DNA of 64,000 bases from assembly GCF_933775445.1 (NCBI RefSeq), contig NC_065878.1, positions 18,550,395 through 18,614,394 on the forward strand, given 5' to 3'. Both the position numbers and the translations under genes were made by a program. Source of the DNA: Argentina anserina (taxonomy: Eukaryota; Streptophyta; Magnoliopsida; Rosales; Rosaceae). The notes below the pieces were generated by a model, which saw nothing but the letters and a program-made list of their open reading frames with translations, made no database searches and was not told the origin of the DNA. Every line of letters starts with the position of its first letter. Within the stretch, counting starts at the first letter, position 1. Positions 36,820 to 47,505 of this stretch are shown piece after piece.

Positions 36820-37310
36820 GACACAAAGTTCCTTAGTCTCTGGAGAAACAAACCTCGATCAATAGTCTTTTTTTTTATATATATAGTTAGGATCTTCAGT
36901 ATCACTCTACTTTTTCTTCTTTTTTAGGATCCATAAAATGAGGAGAGAAAATGGAACATCCATAACGTGACGGAAGAAGAAACAAATCATCCATAGGGCC
37001 GGGTGATAGGATCTTGCACTTTTTTTTTTCCTTCTTCTAATCCACATGGGATCTTAAAGATCAACTAATCCGAAAGAGTAACTTGAATGATATATAAACG
37101 TGAACAAATTATTATACTCAACATTGATATACGAAAGCTAGTCTACCTACCAGAGCAATAACACCGACTATATATGTTGTAAATCTGAAATAACTTGTCA
37201 CTATAACTTGACATTTGACTTGATTATATATTTACAAATTCACCAAAATCATATGAAAACGAATAATTTAATACCAACTATGATTTTATTTTTTGAGAAG
37301 ATAATACCAA
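36820..37310. other. Spacer, no gene seen
   Basis: AT-rich spacer between the TE nest and the 3' end of the F-box gene. Confidence 0.4.
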
Positions 37311-38689
37311 CTATGATTGGATGTGAGCTTGTTGTGTACTCAAGTCATTGACAAGCTCTACCATCTTAATCACTTTGAGACAACCCAATGTTGTGTGGCT
37401 TTTAACTATCTTCGAGGTTGGAGTTGAGCTTGTTATGCAGTAGCTTTCAGGATCATTCTGCACATCGTTGAAAATGTACCAAAAACCACACAATGAAAAA
37501 CTTATTATTATTATTATTATTATTATTTTTTACTTTGCAGCAGTGTTGGAGAAATATCAACAGTGCAAATAAGAAACTTACAGTTACAAAGAGTCTTTCC
37601 AAAACAGGAGACAGTTTCAGAAAGGAGATTAATGCATCTGTGTTATAACTTTCCTCCTCATTGTCAATCCACCATAACTCTTCCAGTTTATAGAACACAA
37701 AATTTTGTTTTAGAGACGCAATCAATGGCCAGATCAGTGTCTGCAAAAGGATTAGAACTCAAGTATTGTACTCTAATTTAAACAATATAAATGATGTAAA
37801 TGTACTCAGAATTCGAAGCTAGAACTAGGAAGTTCATGCAAAAGCTACTAGAACAAACCTGAAAAGTCCATCTGCGTAGTGTAAGGACCCGTGCATTTTT
37901 AATGGTTAACAACAATGGATCAAAGTCGCTACTGCGGAAACCGGTATTGCTGGGGCCTAGTTTGAAATCAAGCATGGCATCTACCAGGTTGAAATGATGT
38001 TCTGGCCAAATTAGAGGGAGGAATCCTCGATAATGAAAGGATTGAAGCTTAGAGGTTCTGAGGTGGAGAGACTCCAGGTGCTGACAGTCTAAGATGGTTA
38101 AGCTGAGTAGCTTTGGACTGGACTCAATATGCACACTTTGTAAACCATCACATTCAATGATCTTCAAATTTTCAAGAAACTGGAAACTCGAAAACATAGA
38201 AGAAAGTACCTCATTGGCAACATTGGTTACTGCTTTTATATGTAGAGTTTTGACATAGAAAGTAGAAGAACAAGGTTGATGGTGAGCTACAAGGCTTTGG
38301 ACATTTTGGTTATATTTGAGCTGCAACTGTAAATCAAACTGCCTTAGAGGGTACTCCTCCTTCTTCCCTGTAGAAAAATCCAGATGAAGTTTATTGTTTT
38401 GTGCAGTGCTTGCTATGAGAATATCACTACCTTCACCGAAGTGTAATTCTAGCCTTCTCGGATGCCTTAAGGGATTGAGTTTATCAATATGGGATAGGAA
38501 CTTAGAAATTGCATCAGGAACTTCATCTATGGCTACATGTTGAACTAAAGATGTGTTCCATAGACCTCTCCACCTACTTGAAATATAACTAGTTTCTAAT
38601 GCAGATTCTAATGAAAGAAAAGAAATGATATGGCAAATGATCTCATTTGGTAATCTACCAAACAAGTCATCTCTCTTTTCATCCCTCAT
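37311..38689 (-). CDS. F-box/LRR-like protein (At2g39490 type)
   Basis: Three exons on the minus strand (38689-37859, 37740-37582, 37457-37311) join in frame to 378 residues. An F-box lies at about residues 8-50 (DDLFGRLPNEIICHIISFLSLESALETSYISSRWRGLW), followed by leucine-rich segments (LENLKIIECDGLQSVHIESSPKLLSLTILDCQHLESLHLRTSKLQSFHY). F-box proteins bind SKP1 to recruit substrates to SCF ubiquitin ligases; the substrate is unknown. Position near ABCB and PnsL1 matches the Arabidopsis block where an F-box gene follows ABCB6. It lies head-to-head with the PHIP1 fragment, and a truncated copy lies at 50612. A TTATTA microsatellite at about 37503-37529 falls in the last intron. Confidence 0.9.
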
Positions 38690-40160
38690 AATCCTAAATA
38701 ATTACTTAAACAAGGCAGAAGCCTAGAAATCTCGAATGACTGAATGTACTACTACTAGAAATTGAAACATTAAGATAATAAAAAAGAAGTATACATGTAG
38801 CCTGTGACATTTGGTTAGTTCTTCTGCATTGGTTTTATAGCTACTGAGCTTCATACTAACTCCCAACTATCTTATAAATTCAAAGCAAGACTTGTTCTAC
38901 GGTCTTGACTAGCTTAATCTATTAGATAGCTAGATACTTGGATTTCTGACTTCTATAATGAAGGAGACACTCCAGACAGTTCTGGTCTACATAGTGTTGT
39001 AGACTTATAAACGAGTAATGTGGTTGAGGCTTAGAAAAATTAAAATTATGAAGATTGAGAGTGAGAGATTGACTATTGATCTCTAAAAATGAGGCCATGA
39101 AGTTGAATAGCTGAGCTTCTGATGTAATTAAGCAATTGACTTGCTCAGAGTTACAAGATTATCTTGTCATTCTTGTTTGAATTCTAGTTTCATAATACAA
39201 CTTACCAGAAATTCAAAGATAACGGAGAGAGTAAGATTGTGTCAAGATCTATAAGAAACCAACAACTTTTTCATAAAAAAACCCCCAAGAAAGCTGTTAC
39301 CTAAAATTTGCAAGAAATCGTGTGAACAAACAATTAAAAACGCAAAGGCAACAATTAAGGTAAATGTAGTCATTGGTTACGCTTGGTAGCTAGAACTGGA
39401 GAGACACATAAGACACTGCACCTGGTAATAACAAAATGCAAGAAGAATAGAGTAACGTCATGGTCATAAAACTTCTCAAAATTGAAGTATAGCAAATCAT
39501 ATGTATGACCATAATATGGTGCCTAGTGTCATCACTTTTTAATATAGCCCTTATCTACGTGTTCCTATGACAATGCTTCAGTTTCTTCATTTTTTTTGTT
39601 ATTAAAATTCCTAGTACTTTCTCTCATCTTTTTTCTTGGTCAATCCAATTACTTTCCCAAAAAGCATAGATAAGTTCTTCCATCACCTAGAGTATGTTTC
39701 TAAAAAAGATTCCAACAAATGCAAGTGAAAACATGTTTCATTATGTCAAGTTATTTTTTTTTTCACAACAAAAAAGCATTCATTTTTCCTTCAAAAAAAA
39801 AGCATTCCTTTTTTCAAGCGGAAAATGTTATGTCACCTACGGAATCGTTTATGTGGTAATCACAACGGCGAAATTTCTACCTATTATCAATTCGTTCATA
39901 AAGAAAATGTCAAATTTGATGGCAATTTAACCACTAGAAAGTAATCGAGTTCGTACCAATTTAATCGAGTTTGTACGAGTCTAGGTATGGAATTCTCATG
40001 CTCAATTTCGAGTCGAGCCGATTCCTATCGGACTGCAACCCAATCTTTTGGTGGAGCTCCAAGGAGTTGTCCATAATTTACCGTCAATTACTAGTCCAAA
40101 ACAAGCTAAATTGGGCCTCAGCCATTATCCATTTTTTAATACTGCACTAGAGAGAGAGAG
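38690..40160. other. F-box upstream region; source of a duplication
   Basis: Non-coding as far as I can see. Most of it recurs, diverged, at 51582-53430 behind the F-box pseudogene. Confidence 0.5.
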
Positions 40161-40165
40161 CACAC

Positions 40166-40183
40166 GATACGACGCGTCGTATC
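40166..40183. promoter_or_regulatory. Perfect 18-bp palindrome upstream of PHIP1-like ATG
   Basis: GATACGACGCGTCGTATC is self-complementary over all 18 bases and lies about 130 bp before the ATG at 40313. A GGGCC-containing stretch (near 40113) and a GA run precede it. It may be a dimer-binding site; this is inference. Confidence 0.5.
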
Positions 40184-40312
40184 TCTCGTCTACTACCTCT
40201 AAAACCTTTCCAGGGTTTAACAGAGCTTTAAAAAGCCATTGGCGGCTCCTCTCTTCCTTCTCATTCCTTCCCAACTTTCATTGAAACCCATCAACCCATA
40301 AACCCAGCCGAG

Positions 40313-40880
40313 ATGGTCTTATCGAACCGAAATCTGAAGCAGCAGCTCTGGGAGAAGATATCCGATTCGTTACTGACATTCGAAATCGTCAAGTCCGACC
40401 CGTCAAGCAATGACGGGTCTGCAAACCCTGACCCGAATCCGCAGCAGCCCCAATCGCTGCGGGCGCTTCTGTGCTCGGCGACCCCGAAGCCCGGATTTTC
40501 GAAGCGAGCTAAACGGAGAAAGCTCGCCGCTTTGCGTGGTCCGGCGGCGAGCGGAAAAGACTGAAGCTTTGGGGTTGGAGGGAAATGGGAGTTTGAAGAA
40601 GGAAAATGGAGAAGAAGAGGGAAATGGGGAGTTGGAGATTAGGGATGAGAGTTGGGGGAAGGAGAAGACGAGGAAGAGAAGAGTGAAGATTTGAGTTCAG
40701 AGGGAAATGGTGTGGGTGTGAAGGAGGAGGGTAAGAAGCCGAAGAAGAAGAAGCCTAAGTGGAAGAAGAAGGAGGAGGTTAAGAGTGAGGAGGAGAAGGG
40801 CTTTGAGGTTGTGAGGGTCTGTTTTGAGATTTTGAGGGAAGAGCAAAGTGTCAATGAGACTGATAAGGAATCTGAAAGGT
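40313..40880 (+). pseudogene. PHIP1-like first exon, frameshifted
   Basis: The start MVLSNRNLKQQLWEKISDSL… followed by SLRALL…KPGFSKRAKRRKL resembles the N-terminus of phragmoplastin-interacting protein 1 (At3g55340 as I recall). A Lys/Glu-rich tract follows, as in that protein, but it is spread over three frames (40313-40564, then to 40694, then 40652 onward) with stops between. It ends KESER at a GT donor near 40880 (AAAG/GTATTTTC). The RRM and zinc-knuckle exons that define PHIP1 are not found downstream. Position next to the ABCB20/PPL1 genes fits the Arabidopsis order. Family match is from memory of one protein, hence moderate confidence. Confidence 0.6.
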
Positions 40881-41449
40881 ATTTTCTTTTCTCTGTTTTT
40901 TGTTATGGTCTTTGATTTTGATCATTGTGTTGAGTAGTTAGATTGAATGATAGCTTAAAACATGAGTAGCAACATCTGCTGACTGCCAAAGTGACAGATA
41001 GGCTTTAGAGTAGCTGGCTTAAACTGCTTGAAAAGTATAGAAATTAGGTATAGGAGTCATAAGACATGGAAACATAATCCAAAACCACAAAAGGATAAAC
41101 ATAATTTAGATGGGTTTTAGTGATTCCACTAGTTCCGTAATAAAATGATAAATTTCCTAGCATGGCAGAATCAATTGTGGAACCTCCAAAATAATTTGGA
41201 TAACTATAAATGAATGGCTCAGTACAATGTTAGCATTATTCATTTTCTATGAATAAATCCTGTTAAAAGATAAATACAACAAAAAGTTTGGATCAGAAAT
41301 ATAACATATCCTGGGCATTTAAAGTTGAAATTGGCTTCAGCTATCCTATTAGGATGCATTTCTGTGACATTGTAAGTGCATCTCTACATCATTTGCTGTT
41401 CAATGTGTAAATCAATCAACTATCTGCTCTAGACACTTTTGATATCTCT
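40881..41449. other. Intron-like or intergenic DNA
   Basis: AT-rich. Its first part resembles the sequence after the second PHIP1 shard (44715-44800), so it is probably former PHIP1 intron 1. No exon seen. Confidence 0.4.
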
Positions 41450-42765
41450 AGCAGGACAATGGCATTGTCAGCAGCTTGTTTTATAGACATCGTGACGAAT
41501 GTGTCAATGGGTCAGACCGGATTTTGGTTCAAATTGGTCCTCCCTTGCTAGCAGACCTCTAATCGGCTCATCCAATGCAATCTTGAATGGTTTGGAGATT
41601 ATGAAAATGAGCAATTCTAGAGACAGCCTTGATGAGAATCTTCCAGGGGAGTAGTCTACAGGTTTGAAATCATCTGTAGGCAAGAATAAGTGGATGCTGC
41701 TGGCGATATGTTCTTCTTCATCAGGATTTGTCGTCTTTGTGATTTTGTCAGCTGCTTTTTAATTTGTATCTGCGTCAAAGCCATCCAAAGAAGAAAAGTA
41801 CTCACAACTCAAGTTCAACGTGGCTACCACTTCCTACCCATATGGGACTTTCTGATTCTAAAACTTCGATTGATAGCTCTGCTCCCACATCACCTCCCAC
41901 ATCACCCATTTTCTCAGATATCATTGAGGCAACAAATAACTTTGACAAGAAATTGGTTTTGGGGGTTGGTGGCTTTGGAATGGTGCATAGAGGAGTGATA
42001 GAAAATGGGAGTGTAGTTGCAGTAAACCATGGAAATCCATGTTCTCAACAAGGACTCACAGAATATCGGACATAAATTGAAATGCTGTCAAAGATGAGGC
42101 ACAGACATTTGGTTTTTCTTATAGGCTACTGTAAGGAACTTAAAAAGACGATTCTTGTTTACGAGTTCATGGCTGGCGGTCCTCTTGAAAAACATTTGTA
42201 TGGCTCAGATTTTCCTCCATTGACATGGAAACAAAGGCTTCAAATTTGCATAGGAGCTGCAAAAGGGTTGCACTACCTTCACACAGGAGCAGCAAAGACA
42301 ATAATTCACCGTGATGTCAAATGAACCAACTTACTTCTTGATGAGAATCTGACTGCAAAAATGGCTGATTTCGCATTGTCAAAGTTAGGCCTACTTTGGA
42401 TCAAACACATGTAAGTACTGCAGTGAAGGAGAACTTTGGTTATCTTGATCCAGATACTTACTGAGAAATCAGATGTATACTCATTTGGAGTAGATTTATT
42501 ATAGGTATTATGTGCTAGGCCTGCTATAAACCCTTCACTCCCGAGAGAACAGGTTGATATAGCTGAATGGCCCATGAACCTTCAAAGAAAGGAAGACTGG
42601 AGAAGATTATGGGATCGAAATCTTGTAGTGCATGTCAATCTTTGATCACTGAGAAAATTTGGTGAGACAGCAGAGAAGTGTTTGCTTGAATATGGGGTTG
42701 AGAGACCAATAATGGGAGATGTATTGTAGAATTTGGAGTATGCTCTTCAACCACACGAGGCTTCT
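41450..42765 (+). pseudogene. CrRLK1L receptor-kinase pseudogene (FERONIA family)
   Basis: Segments in order: extracellular end (DRILVQIGPP…NAILNGLEIMKMSNS), a transmembrane-like stretch near 41700-41765, then a kinase domain: [105 protein letters not shown], then SLRKFGETAEKCLLEYGVERPIMGDVL. These are CrRLK1L signatures. It has several stops and frameshifts. The ATP-site Lys is Asn (VAVNHGN for VAVKRGN) and DFG reads DFA. No functional kinase is possible. Confidence 0.88.
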
Positions 42766-42810
42766 ATACAATTCACTGCTTAAGCTACAACTAGTGCAAA
42801 TAATTTCAGA

Positions 42811-42890
42811 GGAGAGGCACAGGAAAGCATCTCTGGTCCTCAAGGATGCAGTTAGAAACATGTACGCTGTGGTAGCATTCAATGCTGGTT
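42811..42890 (+). pseudogene. Shard of ABCB20 exon 11
   Basis: HRKASLVLKDAVRNMYAVVAFNAG matches HRKASLVLEDAVRNIYTVVAFCAG of ABCB20 (20362-20440) with high nucleotide identity over about 80 bp. It directly follows the kinase pseudogene and precedes a PnsL1 shard. Confidence 0.85.
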
Positions 42891-42944
42891 GTGGTATTTT
42901 TTTTCTACCCAGTTATAGAGCATGTGCAAGTGATGCAACTGATG

Positions 42945-43290
42945 CAAATCAGCAACATTGAATAGATCTTATGATTTCTAGCAGAAGGAATGATCATATT
43001 TCTCCAGCTGTGATTTCATTTGGAGGTGAAGTACATATATATTTACCAGTCTTACATGCTATATTGTCAAATGTCAGGTAGACTTGGTCACGTGGCAAAG
43101 GTCATATCATTTTCAATGGCCATGGTTGCAATTTGCAAAAGAAGCGGTAGCGAAGTTGGAAGAGGAGTCCATAGTCGAAGGTGTAATAGTCCATCCCATC
43201 TATAGTTAAGCATTCAATGGGTGCCCAAGGAAGCAGAATACATTGTTAAGATTTCAGAGTCGGATAGTGCAAGAGTTATCTTGAGAATTG
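42945..43290 (-). pseudogene. Shard of PnsL1 exon 8 and flanking introns
   Basis: It aligns to 22625-22925 of the PnsL1 locus: shared words include CAGCAACATTGAA, GTGATTTCATTTGG, TCGAAGGTGTAATAGT and CCCATCTATAGTT. In reverse complement it covers the end of intron 8, exon 8 (decayed) and part of intron 7. With the neighbouring ABCB20 shard it is a collapsed copy of the ABCB20-PnsL1 junction. Confidence 0.82.
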
Positions 43291-43329
43291 AGCCGTGAGA
43301 ATAGAGAGTGCAAGCAATATATATATATA

Positions 43330-43700
43330 GTCCCTATCCAGAATGAAGCTTCACTCTGAAATTTCAGAGTGAAGTTCCAATTTTAGCACACTTTTCGGTC
43401 AAATTTTTTCACCATAAGAGATTCAATATTTAGATATGTTATTCAAGATCATCTCTATAAAGTTTCATCTAATTTGATAATGATTTGAGCTTTCAAAATT
43501 GAGATTTACACGAACGGTTCACGTTGAACAGTTTTAATTCATTCATTGATTTAATCTAATTTCAATACCTTAACGATGTCCGAATTAGATGAAATTTTGT
43601 AGAGATGATCTTCAATAGCATACCTAAATATTGAATCGCTTATGCTGAAAAAATTTGACCAAAAAGTGTTTCAAAATTAGAACTTCACTCTGGATAGGGA

Positions 43701-43701
<1 letters not shown>
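43330..43701. mobile_element. MITE, 372 bp, TIR GTCCCTATCC
   Basis: It starts GTCCCTATCCAGA and ends, in reverse complement, GTCCCTATCCAGA. Inverted similarity extends inward through GGTCAAATTTTTTCA and GATTCAATATTTAG. TA repeats flank both sides, so the target duplication cannot be defined. No coding capacity. Confidence 0.82.
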
Positions 43702-43734
<33 letters not shown>

Positions 43735-43747
43735 TCTTGGCTGTGTA

Positions 43748-44119
43748 GGTCCACACCAATAGTTTTGGTGCAGATTTCTATTTTTATACAATTTTTCGAT
43801 TAAATTTTCTTATTTTCACTGTCTAGTATCTATATAATATTGTGTTGGTTATTTATGCAAAATTTCAGCCAATTTGGTGATCGTTAAAGCCTTCAAAATT
43901 GTATATTCCTGTTAAAAACATGAACGGTTCATGTTTGATAAAATTTAGTTTGTCAAATTTGTTTTTTAATTTTGAGGACTGTAATGATTACCAAATTGGT
44001 TGAAATTATGTAAAGATGATTTACATAATATTATTTATATACTAGATAGTGGATGAGAAAATTCGATCAAAAACCAGTGAAAAATAGAAATCCGCACCAA
44101 AATCATTAGTGTGGACCTC
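43748..44119. mobile_element. MITE, about 372 bp, TIR GGTCCACAC
   Basis: The left end GGTCCACACCAATAGTTTTGG pairs with the right end, reverse complement AGGTCCACACTAATGATTTTG. The arms continue as AGATTTCTATTTTT, TTTTCTTATTTTCACT and TAGTATCTATA. The ends may extend some bases beyond the core given here. Non-coding. Confidence 0.78.
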
Positions 44120-44234
44120 TTTATCCGAGAAAATCTATATGTATATAATACATATATAATCAAATCCTCATGAATGCCCGACCAGCTCTTATGAGCTACG
44201 TTCTTTTTTTGATAATCACTAATCGTTACCCGTT

Positions 44235-44430
44235 TCTCCTATTCACTAATCTCACATGTTTGTTGTGCCTAATGCAATCTAGTGACTGCCTTATATAGGC
44301 TCCTATTTAGATAGTCTACAATGCTTTTAAAAAAAATTCTATTGAATAGGAAACCTAAACCAGATAGGAAAGTGGATATTGAACTAGATATCTCCTTAAT
44401 TACTGAAATAGAAAATGAATAAGTCAACGG
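44235..44430 (-). repeat. Inverted relic of the KIB F-box gene promoter
   Basis: In reverse complement this reads GAGCCTATATAAGGCAGTCAC and TAGATTGCATTAGGC, closely matching 47411-47450 just upstream of the F-box gene at 47506. Similarity extends upstream through TTTCAGTAA and CTAGTTCxA words. No coding part follows on the minus strand. Confidence 0.7.
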
Positions 44431-44554
44431 GGCCTCTGGGTTAAAGGCAAAATAGTAACAATAATAACATATATTAATCGCTGCTTATAGGATATCGTTT
44501 TCTGGGTTGAAAACGTAACTCATGACTATGAGTTTGTCATTTGAAGAAGGAAAC

Positions 44555-44800
44555 TGCGTCGGAGAGGTTTGGGGTTGAGAAAAAGAAGAGGAAGAGATGA
44601 GGGGATTTTGGGTTTAGAGTTTGGAGCAAATTAGCAAAATGGGGGTGTGAAGGAGGCTAAAGACGCCAAAGAAGAAGCTCAACTGTTGATGACACTAACA
44701 AGGAAATCGAGAGGTATTTTCTTTTCTTCTGTTATCAACTTTAAATTTGATCATGGAAGTTCAGGTGTTGTTAGATAGAATTAGGTGTTGGTTGATAATC
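44555..44800 (+). pseudogene. Second, more decayed PHIP1-like shard
   Basis: The GA-rich tract ends in GATGACACTAACAAGGAAATCGA then GAGGTATTTTCTTTTCT, paralleling the exon end and donor at 40858-40890 (GAGACTGATAAGGAATCTGAAAGGTATTTTC). Following intron-like words (TTGATCAT, TTAGATAGAATTA) also agree. No open frame remains. Confidence 0.65.
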
Positions 44801-45087
44801 TGATAAGCAGTTGGGTTTCTGTTGATGCTTGATTGGTCTTTGAGGTCATTGTTCTATCTGGAGGCAAGATCGATCGTTGGGTTGGCATTTTGTTCCTTGG
44901 CAAAACCTTGTAACTGCAATTTCTTGTTCAGTGACTGCATCTCCATTAGAAGGATTGTCATCAGCCATGTTTTCAGAAAAAAACTTTGAGTGATGAGATT
45001 ACAGCTGCAAAAGTTCCTTAAAAGTAAGAAGCTAACATGACAAACATGAGGAAATAGTACGTGACACACAAAAACATAAATATACAT

Positions 45088-46570
45088 GGCGGCGCGTGGG
45101 AGGAGGTGAGGGCAGTAGGGACTAGGTCATCCAGCTAGGACGGCGTAGGAAGTGGAGTTGTACGTTTTAGGGGCTGCGTGTGAGGTCACGCGCGGTTTCC
45201 GGAGGGTGGCGCGTGAGCCCCACACACCGCCACATGCAGCGGTGCGTGAACAATAATTTCATAAAAGTAACTTCTGAACAGTACTTTTTAAAAGTAAATT
45301 TCTAAGCGGTAACTTGTAAAAGTAATTTCTGAATAGTAATTACTTGAACAATGATCTGGTGAATAGTACTATATGAACAGTAATTACGTAAAAATTATAA
45401 TTTGTTGAATAATAAACAATATACTGATTCAGCATCTGAGGTTTTACGTGTCGTTTCTAACCACTTTATTATGCAATTAGGTGACCGACAAAACGAGTGA
45501 GGGAATTACTCTCGGTGTCGTGGGAATTACACTCATGCAATAAGGTGAGTAAATCTCACTATGACGAGTCTACCCTTGATGGTGACTCATATTTACGTTT
45601 TCTTAAAAAGATCGAACTATGACATGTATAAAATATAGTGGGTTGTGTATGTGTATAAAATGGTAAATACGATATATATATATGAGTTGTTATATTATAT
45701 ACTGTTACGTTCTTATTTCCAAATGAATTTATCTTGGGGCAACTATATTTTTATTATTGGGCGAGAGTTGTTTGATTGTAATACAATAAACATGTGTTGA
45801 TTGTTATATTGTACGCGGTTTTAACATTGAGTCTTTAAAACGTTTTCTGGTATTCGGACGTATTGGCAGTGGTCGGAACCGAGCCTTGGCCGGATGTCGT
45901 TTACGATTCAGTTAGAGCTCTAGTCTGTCTGTCAGTGTACTGCATGAGGGGTAATAGATGGGTTGCCTGGGTCTCATGAGTACCCATATTTTTGAGTGAT
46001 ATTTGGTAACAGATGGGTTGCCCATTATCGGTCAGCGTACTGCATGAGTGGTAATAGATGAGTACCTAGATCTCATGAGTACCCATATTTTAAATGTAAT
46101 TGGGTAAACAGATGGGTTGCCCAATGTGTCATAAGTACTTATATTTTCAGATGTTATTGGATAACCAGATGGGTTGTCCAAAGTTTTACGAGTACATTTA
46201 TTTTTAAATTTCATTTGTATTTTCTTTAGTATGCGATGTGCGTTATATTACTGGTTTACTCATACGAGTTGTAAAGCTTACCGGGTTTACCGGGTTTGTA
46301 GATACAATCCCGGTGCACCTATTCGATGGTGAAGGGGATAGTTCTGCAAGTACGGATTATTGGAGGATTGAGAGGATGTTTTATTTCCATTTGTTATAAT
46401 GCTTGAATTATAAACTATGTTTTGTAATAATCAAATCGATTGAGTTGTACTTTGAACTCAGTTTCGATACACTGTGACTATAAGATAATTTCAATATATT
46501 TGAGATTGTTTTAGAGTTTTTCATGACTTCGATTTCAAATTTTATAAATCGAAATTTCGGGATCGTGACA
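45088..46570 (+). mobile_element. LTR family A, copy 4, opposite orientation, truncated
   Basis: Reverse-oriented relative to the other copies. It ends GGGATCGTGACA (reverse complement TGTCACGATCCC, the family terminus), and its right part carries the GTTGTAAAGCTTACCGGGTTT block and TGGGTTGCCxxT hairpin words. The left end is truncated in the GC-rich segment near CATGGCGGCGCGTGGG. Confidence 0.78.
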
Positions 46571-47400
46571 TATACACTCTAGAATTGTTGGTTTCCTCCA
46601 TCAATTCTGAGCCAAGTTTAGTTGAGAAGATTGTTTTCTAACAACAACTTGAGCTAAGGGCGTAATGACTTCATAACAAAGGAAGGCTAGGCAGAAGTTG
46701 TAAATCAGTCAGTTCACATAAAAGTAGGCTGTCTTCAGGTCTAAAAGCTTCAACTTGAAATGGCTGCGTCTGCCTAGATCAGCAACTTATCAGATATCAA
46801 AAAGCATCAAATATTTCCAAGCATATCCAAAAAAATATAGAAAACTAGTAGTTTGTTAAAGAAGATATCTACACGCATAACAACTATTGGCGAGATTAGC
46901 TCTCCTTCATCTCAGCTCAATCCTTGAGCATGATTTTCTCCACTGATATTACCACAAATTGTGTGATTGATTCACTGATATGAATCTCCATATTTATAGC
47001 TTTTATTACTGTATATTTCATTCTGTAATAGGCTCAGAATCACGGAAACAAATTTGACATTCATCCCTACCATGTCCACCTCACAGATAAATGTCAAAGT
47101 GTCATTTTTCTCAATAAATATAAAACCATAATTATTATAAAAGACATTTGACATTTATTTGTGAGTTTGGCATGAGATTGTCATGGTAGGGGTGAGTGAC
47201 AAATTTATTTCCCCGAATCATAGATATGATGTATATTGTAATCAGTTTGAATCAAGGAAATATAATTTATAACAACAGACTGACGGTTTATTTCATTTTC
47301 CCATTTCAGTAAGGATTTCTAGTTCCAGTAAATTTAGGTTTCTTAATTTTTTTTATATATTTTGAAAGGGAGGTTTCCTAGTTCTAAGCGAAATGGGATT
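46571..47400. other. Upstream spacer of the KIB F-box gene
   Basis: AT-rich and non-coding. Its last 150 bp resemble the inverted relic at 44235-44430. Confidence 0.4.
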
Positions 47401-47417
47401 CCTACTGGATAGAGCCT

Positions 47418-47425
47418 ATATAAGG
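47418..47425 (+). promoter_or_regulatory. TATA box of the KIB F-box gene
   Basis: TATATAAG 81 bp before the start codon; conserved in the inverted relic near 44290. Confidence 0.7.
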
Positions 47426-47505
47426 CACTCACTAGATTGCATTCGGCATTCATCAAATACACAGAATAATCTCATTTATTTGAAACGTACAAGAAATCAA
47501 TCTCC

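Noticed and set aside
37311..37493. Possible separate small protein at the F-box 3' end
   Set aside because: It is the last exon of the F-box gene, joined in frame through AG/GT signals.
44854..45087. 77-residue minus-strand frame and an overlapping MADDNPSNGD… frame
   Set aside because: No family match and no supporting splice sites; lies between a PHIP1 shard and a truncated LTR.
45950..46210. CRISPR-like regular repeats
   Set aside because: Repeat units and spacers are degenerate, palindromic and shared by all LTR family copies in a plant genome; this is LTR structure.
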